From assembly GCA_013076295.1 (NCBI GenBank), contig RQOL01000537.1:1-64000 (forward strand): a stretch of DNA of 64,000 nucleotides, written 5' to 3'. Position numbers and translations under genes: made by a program. Positions within the stretch are counted from its first letter, which is position 1, and every line of letters begins with the position of its first letter. The notes below the pieces were generated by a model. The model ran no database searches, was not told where the DNA came from, and saw nothing but the letters and a program-made list of their open reading frames with translations. Below, one piece after another: positions 22,173 through 32,520 of the stretch. Source of the stretch: Sanderia malayensis (Eukaryota > Cnidaria > Scyphozoa > Semaeostomeae > Pelagiidae).

Positions 22173-22208
<36 letters not shown>
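21809..22208 (+). mobile_element. RTE-type LINE, 3' end only
   Basis: The frame holds 'TTQRSMERMMTGYSRRDRKT', 'KSIKWRWAGHVARMDDERW' and 'GKRARGRPKTRWRDEL', the conserved extreme C-terminus of RTE-clade endonuclease/reverse transcriptase proteins, ending '..QQWDVTD' with a stop at 22173-22175. A (GAT)n microsatellite follows immediately (about 22174-22208), which is the usual 3' tail of RTE elements. The endonuclease and RT domains are absent, so this is a severely 5'-truncated copy. Confidence 0.85.
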
Positions 22209-22211
<3 letters not shown>

Positions 22212-22352
22212 GTAGAGTGTCCCAAATAGTATCCAGTATGGCTCTCTGTTTGGTTGATACAAATTTGAAATTGGATTCCGAATATTTCTTTTGTAAAAAT
22301 TTTCATTGTCATTTTTGTTCTATCAATATATTCTCAAAATTTTTTCTTTTCA

Positions 22353-23117
22353 GAATGCCATCTGCTTCATCGAAAACATCACCATTGAAGCCGAAAGGTA
22401 TAGGTGTTCTTTGGTATGACCAGTTTATCAAGAACTTCGTCAGGCCTTATGGAGCAGCAGAGAGGTTCCGAGAATGGGAAACTGCTCTTCGGAGAGTGAG
22501 GCAGGAAAGTTGTGAGTGGTTGAGAAGGCAGCAGATTGCAGTTAGTGAGTTGGCTGAAACCATGATCGAGAACTTGAAGATTTTCTGAAAAGGCAATTGT
22601 CAGAAGAGAGAATAGAGAAATTGGAAGATGGCATGGAAAAGATGAATTATTTACTAGCGAAGCAAGGCAATGATTCTGAAGAGAGGCCAACCTCAAAGGA
22701 GACGAAGAGTTTGATAAGTCAATAATAAAGCCACCAGGAGAGGTAGCTGAGATTATGTCGTTGTTTATGGAGCTGGGTGACACAATGTTCTCGATGGGTG
22801 TCAATTTTAAAGTGGCGGAAGTTTTAATGTCAAACCCTAATGCTTAGGCAGAAAAATTTGATGCTAGCGGTGGTCCTAATTGCCCATTTAAAGAGAGCGG
22901 AAAAATAATAGATTTTGTGGACTTGGTCAACACAATGCCGAAGAATAAGAAGAAGGTGATAGAGAGCATGCAAGATGTTCTTGCAGAGCTGGCAGAGCTG
23001 GATTCTGATGATGCAGAGGAGGGAAAGAAAGAGAAAGAGAAGAAGAAAAGAAGAAGAATGCCAAAAAGAAGAAGAATGCCAAAAAGAGCAAGAAGACGAA
23101 AAAAATTGATTATCTAA
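22353..23117 (+). pseudogene. Unrecognised coiled-coil/basic protein, frame-broken
   Basis: It begins 'MPSASSKTSPLKPKGIGVL' with 'WYDQFIKNFVRPYGAAERF' and a helical, charged stretch up to 22585. It continues after a frame change as 'FLKRQLSEERIEKLEDGMEK', then as 'AEIMSLFMELGDTMFSMGVN' (about 22745-22800). It ends in an Asp/Glu- then Lys/Arg-rich tail (22917-23117). It lies between the RTE fragment and the CR1-like LINE. It could be an ORF1-like protein of the LINE or an unrelated relic. I do not recognise the family. Confidence 0.4.
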
Positions 23118-23500
23118 TGGGGAACATAATAGATGTATTAAAACTCTATCATATGTTTTTACTTTACTTTTTGTCATGTGTTTTATATTGATTTACATAA
23201 AGTTTGCTGATAATTGTGTCTTTGTTGAGTTTTATCCTGTTTTTGTCCAATGGTGCTTTGCTAAGAAAATCTAGATAATACTATAAAATGAGGATTTTAT
23301 AATTTTTAATGGCCTGGTCGTGGTGTTCATGGAGTTTAAGATTTGGCAGCAGGTGGATTTATTAATTGGAGGAATGTTGCTTTGTATTAATTGGTGATTG
23401 TCACAGGCTGCCTTGGATTCTTGTTGTCATACTTGAGAAAAGTGTAGTAGTTAGAAAATTAGAAAATAGTAGTTAGAAAATTAGATAAACAACAAGAAAC

Positions 23501-25333
23501 ATGGCGAACGTTACGTTTCTTGCTCCAATTATTTTTGTGTGTATTTCAGTATCAATCTATCAATTTACACTGAAAATTGAACAAAACAACTTTCCAAGAC
23601 ATGGGGAACCTGCGAACACCTTCTTTGCTGCTCCAGGGTCAGTTAAAGCTGGATTTGGGTTTCTAAATATGCATTACCCAAGAATCAAAAATCGGCCTAA
23701 CTGGAAATCGACAAGGAATCGACAATGTTGCTTCTTGATGCTGATACTTCTACAATGCGGTGATATAAATGTAAATCCAGGCCCAGCTAAATATCCATGT
23801 AGGGTGTGTGATAAAGCAGTGGCATCAAACCACAGAGCAATTAACTGTGATGAATGTGAATTTTGGGTGCATATCAAATGTATAGGCCTATCTGGTAAAT
23901 ATTATGAGAAGTTACATGGCACAGATTTCACATGGATTTGCTACAAGTGTAGTTGTCCAAATTTCACAGATAGTTTCTTTGATGATCTTTTTGCATCAGA
24001 AAACTCATTCAGTGTACTGAATTCAATAGAAGAGGAGGACAGCCAAACTACTAAAAACACAAGCCAAAGTACTAAATTTGGCCCTGATCATCAAAACTCT
24101 GGAGAAAATGGTAAAACAGGAAAGCCTAAAGCTGATAAACCAAGGTATGTTCGAATAATGACAGTGAACTGCAGAAGCCTAAGATCTCAGAAGAAAAGAA
24201 ATGATTTGGTAGAACTTATCACACTACATGAACCAGACAAAATATGTGGTACAGAATCACATCTTGACATGCACTACAGTTCAAGTGAAGTATTCCCAAG
24301 CATGTTTGATATAGTTAGGAAAGATAGAGTTGAAGGAGGGGGAGGTGTGTTTATAGCTACACACAAAAAATTGTTAGCAGCTGAAGAGAAAGGCTTTGAA
24401 TCTGACTGTGAAGCAAAATGGGTTAAGGTTTCCCTGCAAGGCTCCAAACCACTGTTCATTGGAAGCTTTTATAGACAACCAAGTAGGGACATACAACCCT
24501 TAACTGAACTAGACAAGTCACTGAAAAGCTTAGTACAAGCAAGCCAAAGTACTCCAAATATAGTGCTGACTGGTGATTTTAATGCCCCTGATATTAACTG
24601 GAGTGACTGTATAGTAAAACAAAATCCTGAATATGGCTATGAGCTAAATCAAGCACTTATTGATATAATGAATGACCATGATCTAGTCCAAAATAACCAA
24701 AAGCCAACCAGGCTAGATGCCACCTTGGACTTGCTATTTGCAACAAATCCAGATCTGGTCAAAAAGATAGATGTTTGTCAGGGCATGAATGATCACATGA
24801 TACTGTTGACAGATATTCAAGTAAATGTGAAATTATCCAGGAAAAAAGCCCGCAAGATTTATATCTACCGTAAAGGCAATATGGAAAATGTGAAGGATGA
24901 CATGAGGGAACTACTAAATGAGCTTCAAGGAGATAAATCAGTGGAGGATCTTTGGAATTTGTTTTCATCAAAACTTTTAAGCTCAATTACGAAAAACATA
25001 CCAACAAAAATGATGTCAGAAAGGTGGAACATTCCATGGATGACGAATTCAGTTCGAAGGATGATTAGAAAAAAGCAAAGACTGTACAATAAAGCAAAGC
25101 GATCAAGAAGGGAAGAGGACTGGAAGATATTTAAGTCTTTGAGAAAAGCAATAAAGACAGAACTAACAAAGGCACACAATGACTATGTTTTGGGGCTACT
25201 TGACATCAAGGAATCAAATGATGAAACTGTACAAGGCTACTCAGTGTCGAAAAAGTTCTGGTCTACATTCGCTCAAAAGAAAAGACGTGTTAGGGGTAGG
25301 AGTGCTGAGGAAAGAAGGAAAAGACATTACTAA
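23501..25333 (+). CDS. LINE ORF: 2A-like motif, PHD finger and APE-type endonuclease
   Basis: Open 610-aa frame. Residues 87-95 are GDINVNPGP after a Leu-rich stretch, resembling 2A ribosome-skipping peptides. Residues 100-152 have the C-x2-C...C-x2-C...H-x2-C...C-x2-C pattern of a PHD finger ('CRVCDKAV', 'CDECEFWVHIKCIGL', 'CYKCSC'). The endonuclease follows: 'MTVNCRSLRSQKKRNDL', 'GTESHLD', 'GSFYRQPS', 'LTGDFNAPDINW' and 'MNDHMILL'. This domain nicks target DNA to prime reverse transcription. The frame shifts near 25290, just before the RT region, so the polyprotein is broken. Confidence 0.85.
   Translation: MANVTFLAPIIFVCISVSIYQFTLKIEQNNFPRHGEPANTFFAAPGSVKAGFGFLNMHYPRIKNRPNWKSTRNRQCCFLMLILLQCGDINVNPGPAKYPCRVCDKAVASNHRAINCDECEFWVHIKCIGLSGKYYEKLHGTDFTWICYKCSCPNFTDSFFDDLFASENSFSVLNSIEEEDSQTTKNTSQSTKFGPDHQNSGENGKTGKPKADKPRYVRIMTVNCRSLRSQKKRNDLVELITLHEPDKICGTESHLDMHYSSSEVFPSMFDIVRKDRVEGGGGVFIATHKKLLAAEEKGFESDCEAKWVKVSLQGSKPLFIGSFYRQPSRDIQPLTELDKSLKSLVQASQSTPNIVLTGDFNAPDINWSDCIVKQNPEYGYELNQALIDIMNDHDLVQNNQKPTRLDATLDLLFATNPDLVKKIDVCQGMNDHMILLTDIQVNVKLSRKKARKIYIYRKGNMENVKDDMRELLNELQGDKSVEDLWNLFSSKLLSSITKNIPTKMMSERWNIPWMTNSVRRMIRKKQRLYNKAKRSRREEDWKIFKSLRKAIKTELTKAHNDYVLGLLDIKESNDETVQGYSVSKKFWSTFAQKKRRVRGRSAEERRKRHY
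23759..23785 (+). other. 2A-like peptide motif (GDINVNPGP)
   Basis: The codons give G-D-I-N-V-N-P-G-P directly after a hydrophobic Leu/Met/Ile run and before the PHD finger. Canonical 2A peptides end D-x-E-x-N-P-G-P; here the Glu position is Asn. 2A-like motifs near the N-terminus are described for several APE-type LINEs. Skipping would release the first ~94 residues from the rest of the protein. Confidence 0.6.
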
Positions 25334-26979
25334 TGCTAAGGATAAAGCAGAAGTTCTGAATCAGCAATATGCTTCTGTATTCACAAAGGAAAATACAAAT
25401 AGCTTGCCGAGCATTGGAGATAGTCAGTTTCCAACAATTAGCAACCTTGAGATTGAAAGTCAAGGTATTGCTAAGCTACTATCTAATTTGGACCCAAAGA
25501 AAGCCAATGGCCCTGATCAGCTACCAACAAGAGTTCTTAAGGAGGCAGCCACAGAAATTGCCCCCATTTTAAGATATATTTTTATTAAGTCATTAGAATC
25601 AGGAATCGTACCACAAGCCTGGAGGAATGCAAATGTTGTGCCAGTATACAAGGGAAAAGGGTCAAAACAAGTAGCAGCCAACTATAGACCAGTCTCCCTA
25701 ACTTCTGTCTGTTGTAAAACTCTAGAGCACATAATATTCAAGCACATCATGAATCACTGTGATAAAGAACAAATTATTGTAGATGAGCAGCATGGATTTC
25801 GTTCCAAGAGGTCATGTGAAACACAGTTAATTACAGCTCTAGAAGACATAGCAAGGAAAAGAAACATGGGTAGCAATGTGGATATTCTGATCTTAGATTT
25901 CAGTAAGGCTTTTGACACTGTTCCACATGGAAGATTAATGTCAAAGTTAGACCATTATGGAATAAAGAGATCAACTGATATTGGAAGGTGGATCAGTGCT
26001 TGGTTATGGGACCGAAATCAGCAGGTAGTTGTTGATGGTGAGGTTTCAAGTTCTGTTAAATTGAGTCAGGTGTGCCCCAGGGGACAGTGCTGGGCCCCTT
26101 GTTATTCCTGCTCTTTATAAATGATATCACTATGCAAATTGACTCCCATCTAAGACTATTTGCTGACGACTGTCTGTTATACGAAGAAGTGAATGATTCA
26201 GTTATGGCTGAAAACCTTCAAAGGAACCTTCATTTGTTGGGACAGTGGGCAGAGAAATGGAAAATGTCGTTTAATGTTTCTAAATGCTACCACATGTCAA
26301 TAGGACCAAAGGGAAATATTCCAGCGTTCGAATATAAGTTGAATGGTGAAATTCTGAAAGAAGTAACCCATCATGCCTATCTTGGAATTGAGATTGACTG
26401 TAAATTAAAATGGGAGGAACACGTCACAAAAATAGTCAGTAAAGCAACAGATCATTGGCGTTCTTAAGGAGAAATCTCGGGATGTGCCCAAAGAACATAA
26501 AATGTGCAGCATACTTTACTCTAGTACGTCCACATTTGGAATATTCAGCATGTGCATGGGATCCATATCTAAAGGGCCAGAAAGACAAAATCGAGAAAGT
26601 GCAGAAGAAGGCTGCAAGATTTGTGGAAAATAATCACTGCAGAGAAACAGGCACAATGACCAACATGCTGGAGGACTTACGCTGGCCAACTTTGGAGACA
26701 CGTAGGAAATATATGCGCCTTATAATGTTCTATAAAATTGTTAACAATGAGATTGACATGAAACTTCCTTCATACGTTATGGAACAAAGAAAGGCTACAA
26801 GAAGCAGCGGAACAAATTCCAAGCACTTTATTAATTTACAACCAAGATTAGACTGTTACAAATTTTCCTTTTTTACAAGAACAATCAAAGAATGGAACAT
26901 GCTCCCACCTGACCTTAAATGTCAGAACACGTTTAGTATATTCAAAGTAGCTTTAAGAAGACATTTAAAATTAGATTAA
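25290..26979 (+). pseudogene. LINE reverse transcriptase and C-terminal region (three frames)
   Basis: Frame one (25290 to about 26095) carries RT motifs 'KANGPDQLPTRVLKEAA', 'YRPVSLTSVCCKTLEHII' and 'ILDFSKAFDTVPH'. Frame two (26072 to about 26460) carries 'PQGTVLGPLLFLLFINDI', the catalytic 'RLFADDCLLY' and 'SFNVSKCYHMSIG'. Frame three (26455-26979) carries 'TLVRPHLEYSACAWDPYLKG' and 'KKAARFV', ending 'RRHLKLD' and a stop. The breaks look like single small indels, one in the GGGG run near 26090. Joined mentally, the order is that of a complete CR1/L2-like RT. Confidence 0.85.
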
Positions 26980-27030
26980 AATTTATTTATTTATTTATTT
27001 ATTCATTTATTTATTTATTATTTTATTTCA

Positions 27031-27532
27031 TCAGTGTGATACCCATTGCGGGTTTTACTGATTATAGTGATAGAATAGAATTAGAATTAGTGAAACCCTT
27101 GAAGTTAATTCACTTGCAGTATATGCTTGTATTGGTTGATGAGATAAAAGGTCTTGAAGAAGAATGTTTTCGAAGATAGATGAGTTGTCAAAATGTTCAT
27201 GATGTAGTTTTCAAGGTTAGTTTGTTATTAATTATAAGAAGTTGAAATCATCATATAGTAAAAAAATATCCAAGAATATCGTAGTTTTAAGAATGAAAAT
27301 AATTGCGTGATTACTCTTTGTGATATTAACGACTTTCTGATAATGAACCTTCGAATCACTTGTAACTTTTGCCTCCTTATCAAAACGAAGGCAAAGGTGT
27401 TATGAAATATATACATCAATAACATTGCACAATCTGGGAATGCTTGATCTCTACAGGTATCAAGTCTTCTTGTTGTTGCCCTGTCACAATTTGAACATTT
27501 TGGCAAATTGAAATCTTATTGTGTCAGTGAAT
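27031..27532. other. Intergenic between LINE tail and ISL2EU element
   Basis: AT-rich unique-looking sequence. No coding motif or repeat recognised. Confidence 0.4.
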
Positions 27533-27695
27533 AGAACCCTTGCACAATTCATTTTCAACGCGAGGCTCAAATTTGAGAATGAGGTGATAGGTGTAGTGAA
27601 TTTTAACTTAACCTTAGGTGACTGACCCAACAACTGATATATTTTCCGAAACTTGTTTTATTTGTTGCTCAGTATTGGAGTTTTAGTTAATAAGT

Positions 27696-29200
27696 ATGGC
27701 TGCAAATAATAACAAAGAGACTGTTAATGTCCAAGTGAGGAAGAAGTCGTCTTTAGGTAAACAATGTGCTGCTTTTGGGTACAATTACATGTAAAAATAC
27801 GATGGAACTGCTATGGGCCTATATTTCTTCAGATTCCCCCAGAAGAACCCCGAAAAGAGATTGTGGTGCAATCTAATAAAGCGTGTGGATGGCTTCGATG
27901 GCTTTAAAGTGACAAATAATAGATTTCTGTGCCAAGATCACTTTCTAGATTCTGAAATAAAGCAAGGCCCATGTCATTAGAACTTAGTTTTGGCGCAGTC
28001 CCATCATTGAAACTCTTCAACACAGATGCAGCATCTAAGGACAGACAACCTAAACGCTAGCTCCTAAAGATTGCAGTGCGTATATTGATATCAACCATCT
28101 CCTTCTTCTGCAACAGAAATCTGTGACATTGATGATTCTCTCTTGGAAAATGTTTCTCAATTTTGACGTCTTCAACACAGACCATCAATCTTCAGCAGAA
28201 ATTGAGGAACTTTCTTCTCAGCTCGCCCAGTTCAATGCTGATTTGTCTGTGGCAAAAAAGGCACTGTTCTCCATTGGCAAGTTGCAAAATGATGACTCTG
28301 CTTTTAAGTTTTACACTGCCTTCCCAAATTATTCTTCTCTTCTTTCTGTCTTGAAGATCTGGAACCCAAATTTGAAAGTATCTCTTACTGGCATGGCCCA
28401 AAGTCCCAACAAGCATCCGCAGAAAAGCAAGATGGTGACAAGAAACGTGGCTGCAAAAGAGTTCTTCCTAATTTTGAAGCATTCATTTTGTTTTGATGCG
28501 TCTTAAAGTTGGCTTGTTTTTTAATAATCTTGGAGATAGATTGGTATCTCAACCCGTCATGCTTCAAGAGTCCTTACCACTTGGATCAATTTTTTATATC
28601 ATAAATTACCTCTTCTTTTCCCCTTTCCTTCGAAAGAACTTGTGCAAAAATTAATGCCTGATGAGTTCAAGACATATCCATCCACCAGGGTGATTATTGA
28701 TTGCACTGAAATTTTCATAGAGGTTCCTTCTTGCATGAAAGCTCAGTCGCAAAAATGGTCCCAGTATAAGCACCACTTGGAACGCTTTGATTGGTATTTC
28801 TCCCACTGGTGCTATTACATTTGTGTCGAAACTCTGGTCTGGACGTGTTTCTGATAAAAACATTACAGAAAAATGTGGCATTTTATCTCTTCTTGAGCCT
28901 GGCGACAATGTGATGGCAGATCGAGGATTTGACATAGCTGATATTCTACCAACTTGTGTCACCCTGAATATTAAAGGTACTCGTGCTCAGCTGACACCCA
29001 AAGAAAGTGAAGAAACAGACCGAATAGCAGCTGTTAGAATACACGTAGAAGGAACAATTGGTAGAGTCAAGAACTTTCATATCCTTGATGGTGTTCTGCC
29101 TTTATCTTCGCATGCAATGGCTGATCAAATTTTTAGAGTATGCTGCTTGTTAACAAGTTTCTTGCCCTTCTTAGTAATGCCTTCAAGTCGCAATAAGTAA
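27696..29200 (+). pseudogene. THAP-domain DDE_Tnp_4 transposase, broken
   Basis: It begins 'MAANNNKETVNVQVRKK'. A THAP finger follows: 'KQCAAFGYNYM', with the second Cys replaced by Tyr, a frame break near 27792, 'MGLYFFRFPQ', 'LWCNLIKR', 'RFLCQDHF' (the C-x2-H end) and a 'GAVPSL' box (about 27990). A degraded helical middle (28110-28500) leads to the nuclease: 'VIIDCTEIFIEVPS' (first Asp, about 28695), 'WSGRVSDKNITEKCG' (second, about 28850), 'VMADRGFDIADIL' (third, about 28920) and 'VRIHVEGTIGRVKNFHIL' (Glu, about 29050). It ends at 29198-29200. Several stops and shifts in the N-terminal half make it inactive, but the C-terminal 138 residues are open. Confidence 0.8.
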
Positions 29201-29664
29201 TAATTAATTAAATATATAAATGTATATGTGCCAAATGTATATGTAGTCATATACTCTAGCAAGATATAATAATCTAAGCAACCATATATCTTAACTATTC
29301 TTAGCTGCCCATACCTATATGTATTCGTACACTTTAGCAATATATAATAATCTAAGTAACAATATATCTTAAATATTCTTAGTTGCTCACGCTATGACGA
29401 GTGTCAATTGAAAAGGCTTTTAGTTATCTAGTATTTGCAATGTTACCACTATTCCTCGAAATATTACACTTTTGTATTTCCAAACATTTATTTAACAATA
29501 TATATAATAACCTTTGCTTTCTTACACATTGTGTTTTATAAACTTAATATAAATACTCAAGAAGAAAACTTCCGCCAACCATCATGGATGTATAACTGTT
29601 GTTCTCTCTTGACCCGTTTGGTGAAAAACTCTGGTAATACAGCTTTACAATAGAAATGATACAG

Positions 29665-31393
29665 TTATTCAATGGACGTGATAAATAATGGCTCATGATC
29701 ACCAAACCACACAACAAGATCAACTCTGTCCAAACAAGAACAAAACATCTGCCCTTGAATTTGGTAATAATAAGGATGATTCTTCTTAAGGTCGATCTTT
29801 GACGTTCTTGTGCGAAAGAAATGCTTGTCAGCAAGTGCATCTTCAAGAGAAGTGGAAAATTTTGAAAATTGACACTTTATTTCAAGTCCCCAGGAAATGT
29901 TACCATGTCGAACTATACCATCTAAAGATGCACCAAGAAAAAACTGAGATTTAGAAATGATGAGGCCTGGCTTTCTACCGATACATGGCAATGGGCTTTA
30001 TTCATCTTATCCAAATACAAAGAACGAACATGTGGTTCATGCATTTTCCATGTCTTGTACTGGCAGAAGAAAACTCAGAGTAAAACATTGATTTCAATTT
30101 CGATGAGGGTTCCACTCTATTGACTGCAGCTGAGTAAAAATTGGATGCAGTTATCCTATATAATCTGTGTTGCTTCCAGGCATCATTGGATGATTGGCCA
30201 CGGGTGGACTTTTCAATTTGAATAATCTGTGATGAGTCCAGAATCAAATGAGACTGAGCATAGAATTCTATCATGTTTTTAAAATTAGCACAAGATATAT
30301 CATAATCATCAGTGAAGATTACAGGATCAGCGAGATTGGCAACAGATAATTCAACAAAGGATTCTTCAAATGGAGAGTCCAATGCATCAACCACTTCGGC
30401 AATAATGGATGTATCACTTGACGGCTGTATGTCAGGCATGGGATGAAAGGCAAAAAAACAACTGTTGGGTATGGATGAAGCAAGGCCAATCTTTAACTTT
30501 TCGAAGGGTTCTTCATGCAGTTGGCAATCTTTGGTTCTATGTGGGTCATGTTGATGGACTGGTTTTTTTACTAAAGTGTTATCACTTCCAAATTTTATTT
30601 TGTGGATTATTATCTGCTCAATAGAAGCAGGAGAAACTGAAGTTGAAGATGAAGGACCATTCCAAGCAGATACCTTAGAAGTACAAAAGACTGGTTGTGG
30701 GCAGCTTTGATAACCTTCTCAATTAAAATCTTCAAGTGCAAAAAGGACACAACCAACATGATTACAGTTGCCAAAACCAGATAAACCAGAACCAGCAGGG
30801 CATGTACAAGCTGCACAGGAAACCTCACCAGAATCAGAAGACAAAACAACAATAACTTTATACAAGACATTCTTCGTTGACGCTTTCATACACATATCAA
30901 AATATGTTGAAGTTGCATCTTTTGCCACAGAGAACGATCTGATATAGCCTTCATAAAAGAACTGGAAGGATTTCAGCTTTTTATATGAAGTGCTCTTCAA
31001 TTAAATATGCTTGAACTTCATCGTTCGGATCACAAGATATTCGTACAGCTGGAAAGAGAAGATTGGTGTGCCAGTGGGATCAGATGTCCATGGTAAATGA
31101 CTGCATCTATTTTTCATGATATCTTCATATTTGCAATACGCATCAATTGATGAAGGTGTTACAGAACATGAATTATATTCTTCTTGCTTCTTTATCCGAG
31201 AAAGAATGGCATACGCCCTCAGAATGAGGTCCGCTTTTGAGCCAGAAATTTTCTCTTTATAAGCAACTAAGATCGCTTTCAATTCCTTCACAGTTAACTT
31301 CCTCAAATCGTCCAGACAATTAACTAACTTATCCTCCAGTAACAATGCTCTGAATTGATCCATGTTTTTAAATAAAACAGGGAAATAAATCAA
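29665..31393 (-). pseudogene. SAP-SWIM-YqaJ nuclease protein of the ISL2EU element
   Basis: Read downward from 31393. A SAP-like helix-turn-helix ('LRKLTVKELKAILVAYKEKI' and 'SGSKADLILRAYAIL') is followed at 30984-30719 by a SWIM zinc finger ('CAACTCPAGSGLSGFGNCNH' with CxC...CxH). A linker and an N-terminal YqaJ region come next ('IEKSTRGQSSNDAWKQHRLY'), then the nuclease core, 'FLGASLDGIV', 'WGLEIKCQFS' and 'YYYQIQGQM' (29950-29740). The core Asp, Glu and Lys are all present. At least three frame changes separate the parts. The enzyme would resect or process DNA ends. It may help element integration, which is inference. Confidence 0.75.
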
Positions 31394-31485
31394 GCGACAA
31401 TTAATAGTTTGCGGTGTTCACTTCGGTAGCTGCAGGTAAATCTAAATCTACTACTCGCGTTGAAAATGAATTGTGGAAGGGGTCT

Positions 31486-31689
31486 GTTACAACTTTTGCC
31501 ACCTTATGGTGATGGATTAAATGCATATACAGATGTAAGATGTATGCTGTTATGAAATAAAAAGGAAAGTTTAAAAAGTTTGTCCTCCACATTGGATGTT
31601 GAATGAAATTTTATATTTTTGCAAATATATCCTGTACTGTAGTCTTCTAAAATCAAAGGTTCATAATTATGACCTCGTTTCAAATATTG
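31486..31689. other. Flank of ISL2EU element, nothing recognised
   Basis: AT-rich DNA between the transposon end and the degenerate tandem repeat. Confidence 0.4.
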
Positions 31690-32520
31690 AATTTTGCTTG
31701 AAGCTGTTTGTGGCCCGTCTGGATGGCTATGGCACCAAAAGGTTTCAGTTCTTTATCTGTGTTGTCCTATTTTTGGGAATTTCACAAAGTTTTCGAAATT
31801 GTCAAAAACTTCCATACTGAAGGCTTAAAGTTTGGCGCTTAATAGCTTTGGCCTCTTTTGAGATTTGTACACAAGAGCAATGTCACATATGTATGGTCAT
31901 GGGATATATGGGTGCAATATGCATGGAAGGTTTATCATGAACATTCAATTTTTTGCAATTTCTTCAATTTTCGCCAATTTTCTGCAAAACTGAAGCCTTA
32001 TAATTTCCAACCTTTATAACGATGAAACCAGTGAGTTTCAGTGCTCTATGTCTTTTTTATCATTTTTAAACTTTGGTAAAATTTTGAAAATTGTCAAAAG
32101 CTTGCATACTCAAGCCTTATAAATTTAACACCTAGTAACTTTGGCCTCGTTTGCCATATCTCCACAACAGCAATGTCAGATCTGCATGCTCAGGATATGT
32201 ATAGGTGGGAAATGTTTCAAAGGTTTATGGTCAATATTCGATTTTGGATTATTTCTTCTATTTTTGTGAATATTCTCCATGCTCAAGCCATGTAAACTCA
32301 AACGCATATAAGTATGGCCTCCTTTTGAATATTGAATTTTCCTTGAGGATGTGTGTGGGCCGTCCGGACAGATCTCATAACAGAAAGTTTCAGATCTTTA
32401 TCTGTCTTGTGCTGTTTTTTGAGACTTTCACAAACTCTTGTAAATTGTGAAAAACTTCCATACTGAAGCCAAATAATTTTTGACGCAAGTATTTGCTGCC
32501 TTGTTTCCGAAGAAGAAAAG
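31690..32520 (+). repeat. Degenerate long-period tandem repeat (~290-355 bp units)
   Basis: Phrases recur in the same order: GTTTCAGTTCTTTATCTG at 31742, GTTTCAGTGCTCTATGTC near 32034 and GTTTCAGATCTTTATCTG near 32388. Each is followed by 'AATTGTCAAAA(A/G)CTT(C/G)CATACT' or a close variant and a 'TTTGGCCTC'-like block. Three diverged units are visible. No coding signal. Confidence 0.65.

Larger units (their letters stand above)
23285..27030 (+). mobile_element. CR1-like LINE, nearly full length, frame-shifted
   Basis: One element holds a PHD-type finger, an apurinic-type endonuclease, a reverse transcriptase and a C-terminal region in the right order on one strand, and ends in a (TTTA)n tail at about 26980-27030. 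The coding region is split by frameshifts near 25290, 26090 and 26460. No target-site duplication was found by eye. The left end is uncertain; the leader from about 23285 has a duplicated AGTAGTTAGAAAATTAGA. Confidence 0.8.
27533..31485. mobile_element. ISL2EU/IS4EU-type DNA transposon
   Basis: The ends are inverted repeats. 27543-27564 (CACAATTCATTTTCAACGCG...) is identical over 22 bp to the reverse complement of 31454-31475, and the match continues outward imperfectly (AGAACCCTTG against AGACCCCTTC) to 27533 and 31485. Inside are a THAP-DDE transposase on + and a SAP-SWIM-YqaJ nuclease on -, convergent. A transposase paired with a YqaJ nuclease is the hallmark I know for ISL2EU (IS4EU) elements. 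The 2-bp target duplication could not be resolved. Confidence 0.8.

Noticed and set aside
21936..22312. His-rich or Ser-rich minus-strand frames
   Set aside because: Antisense of the RTE coding region and its (GAT)n tail.
22917..23117. Lys/Arg-rich tail as a nuclear protein gene of its own
   Set aside because: Short, low-complexity and probably the frame-broken end of the preceding coiled-coil relic.
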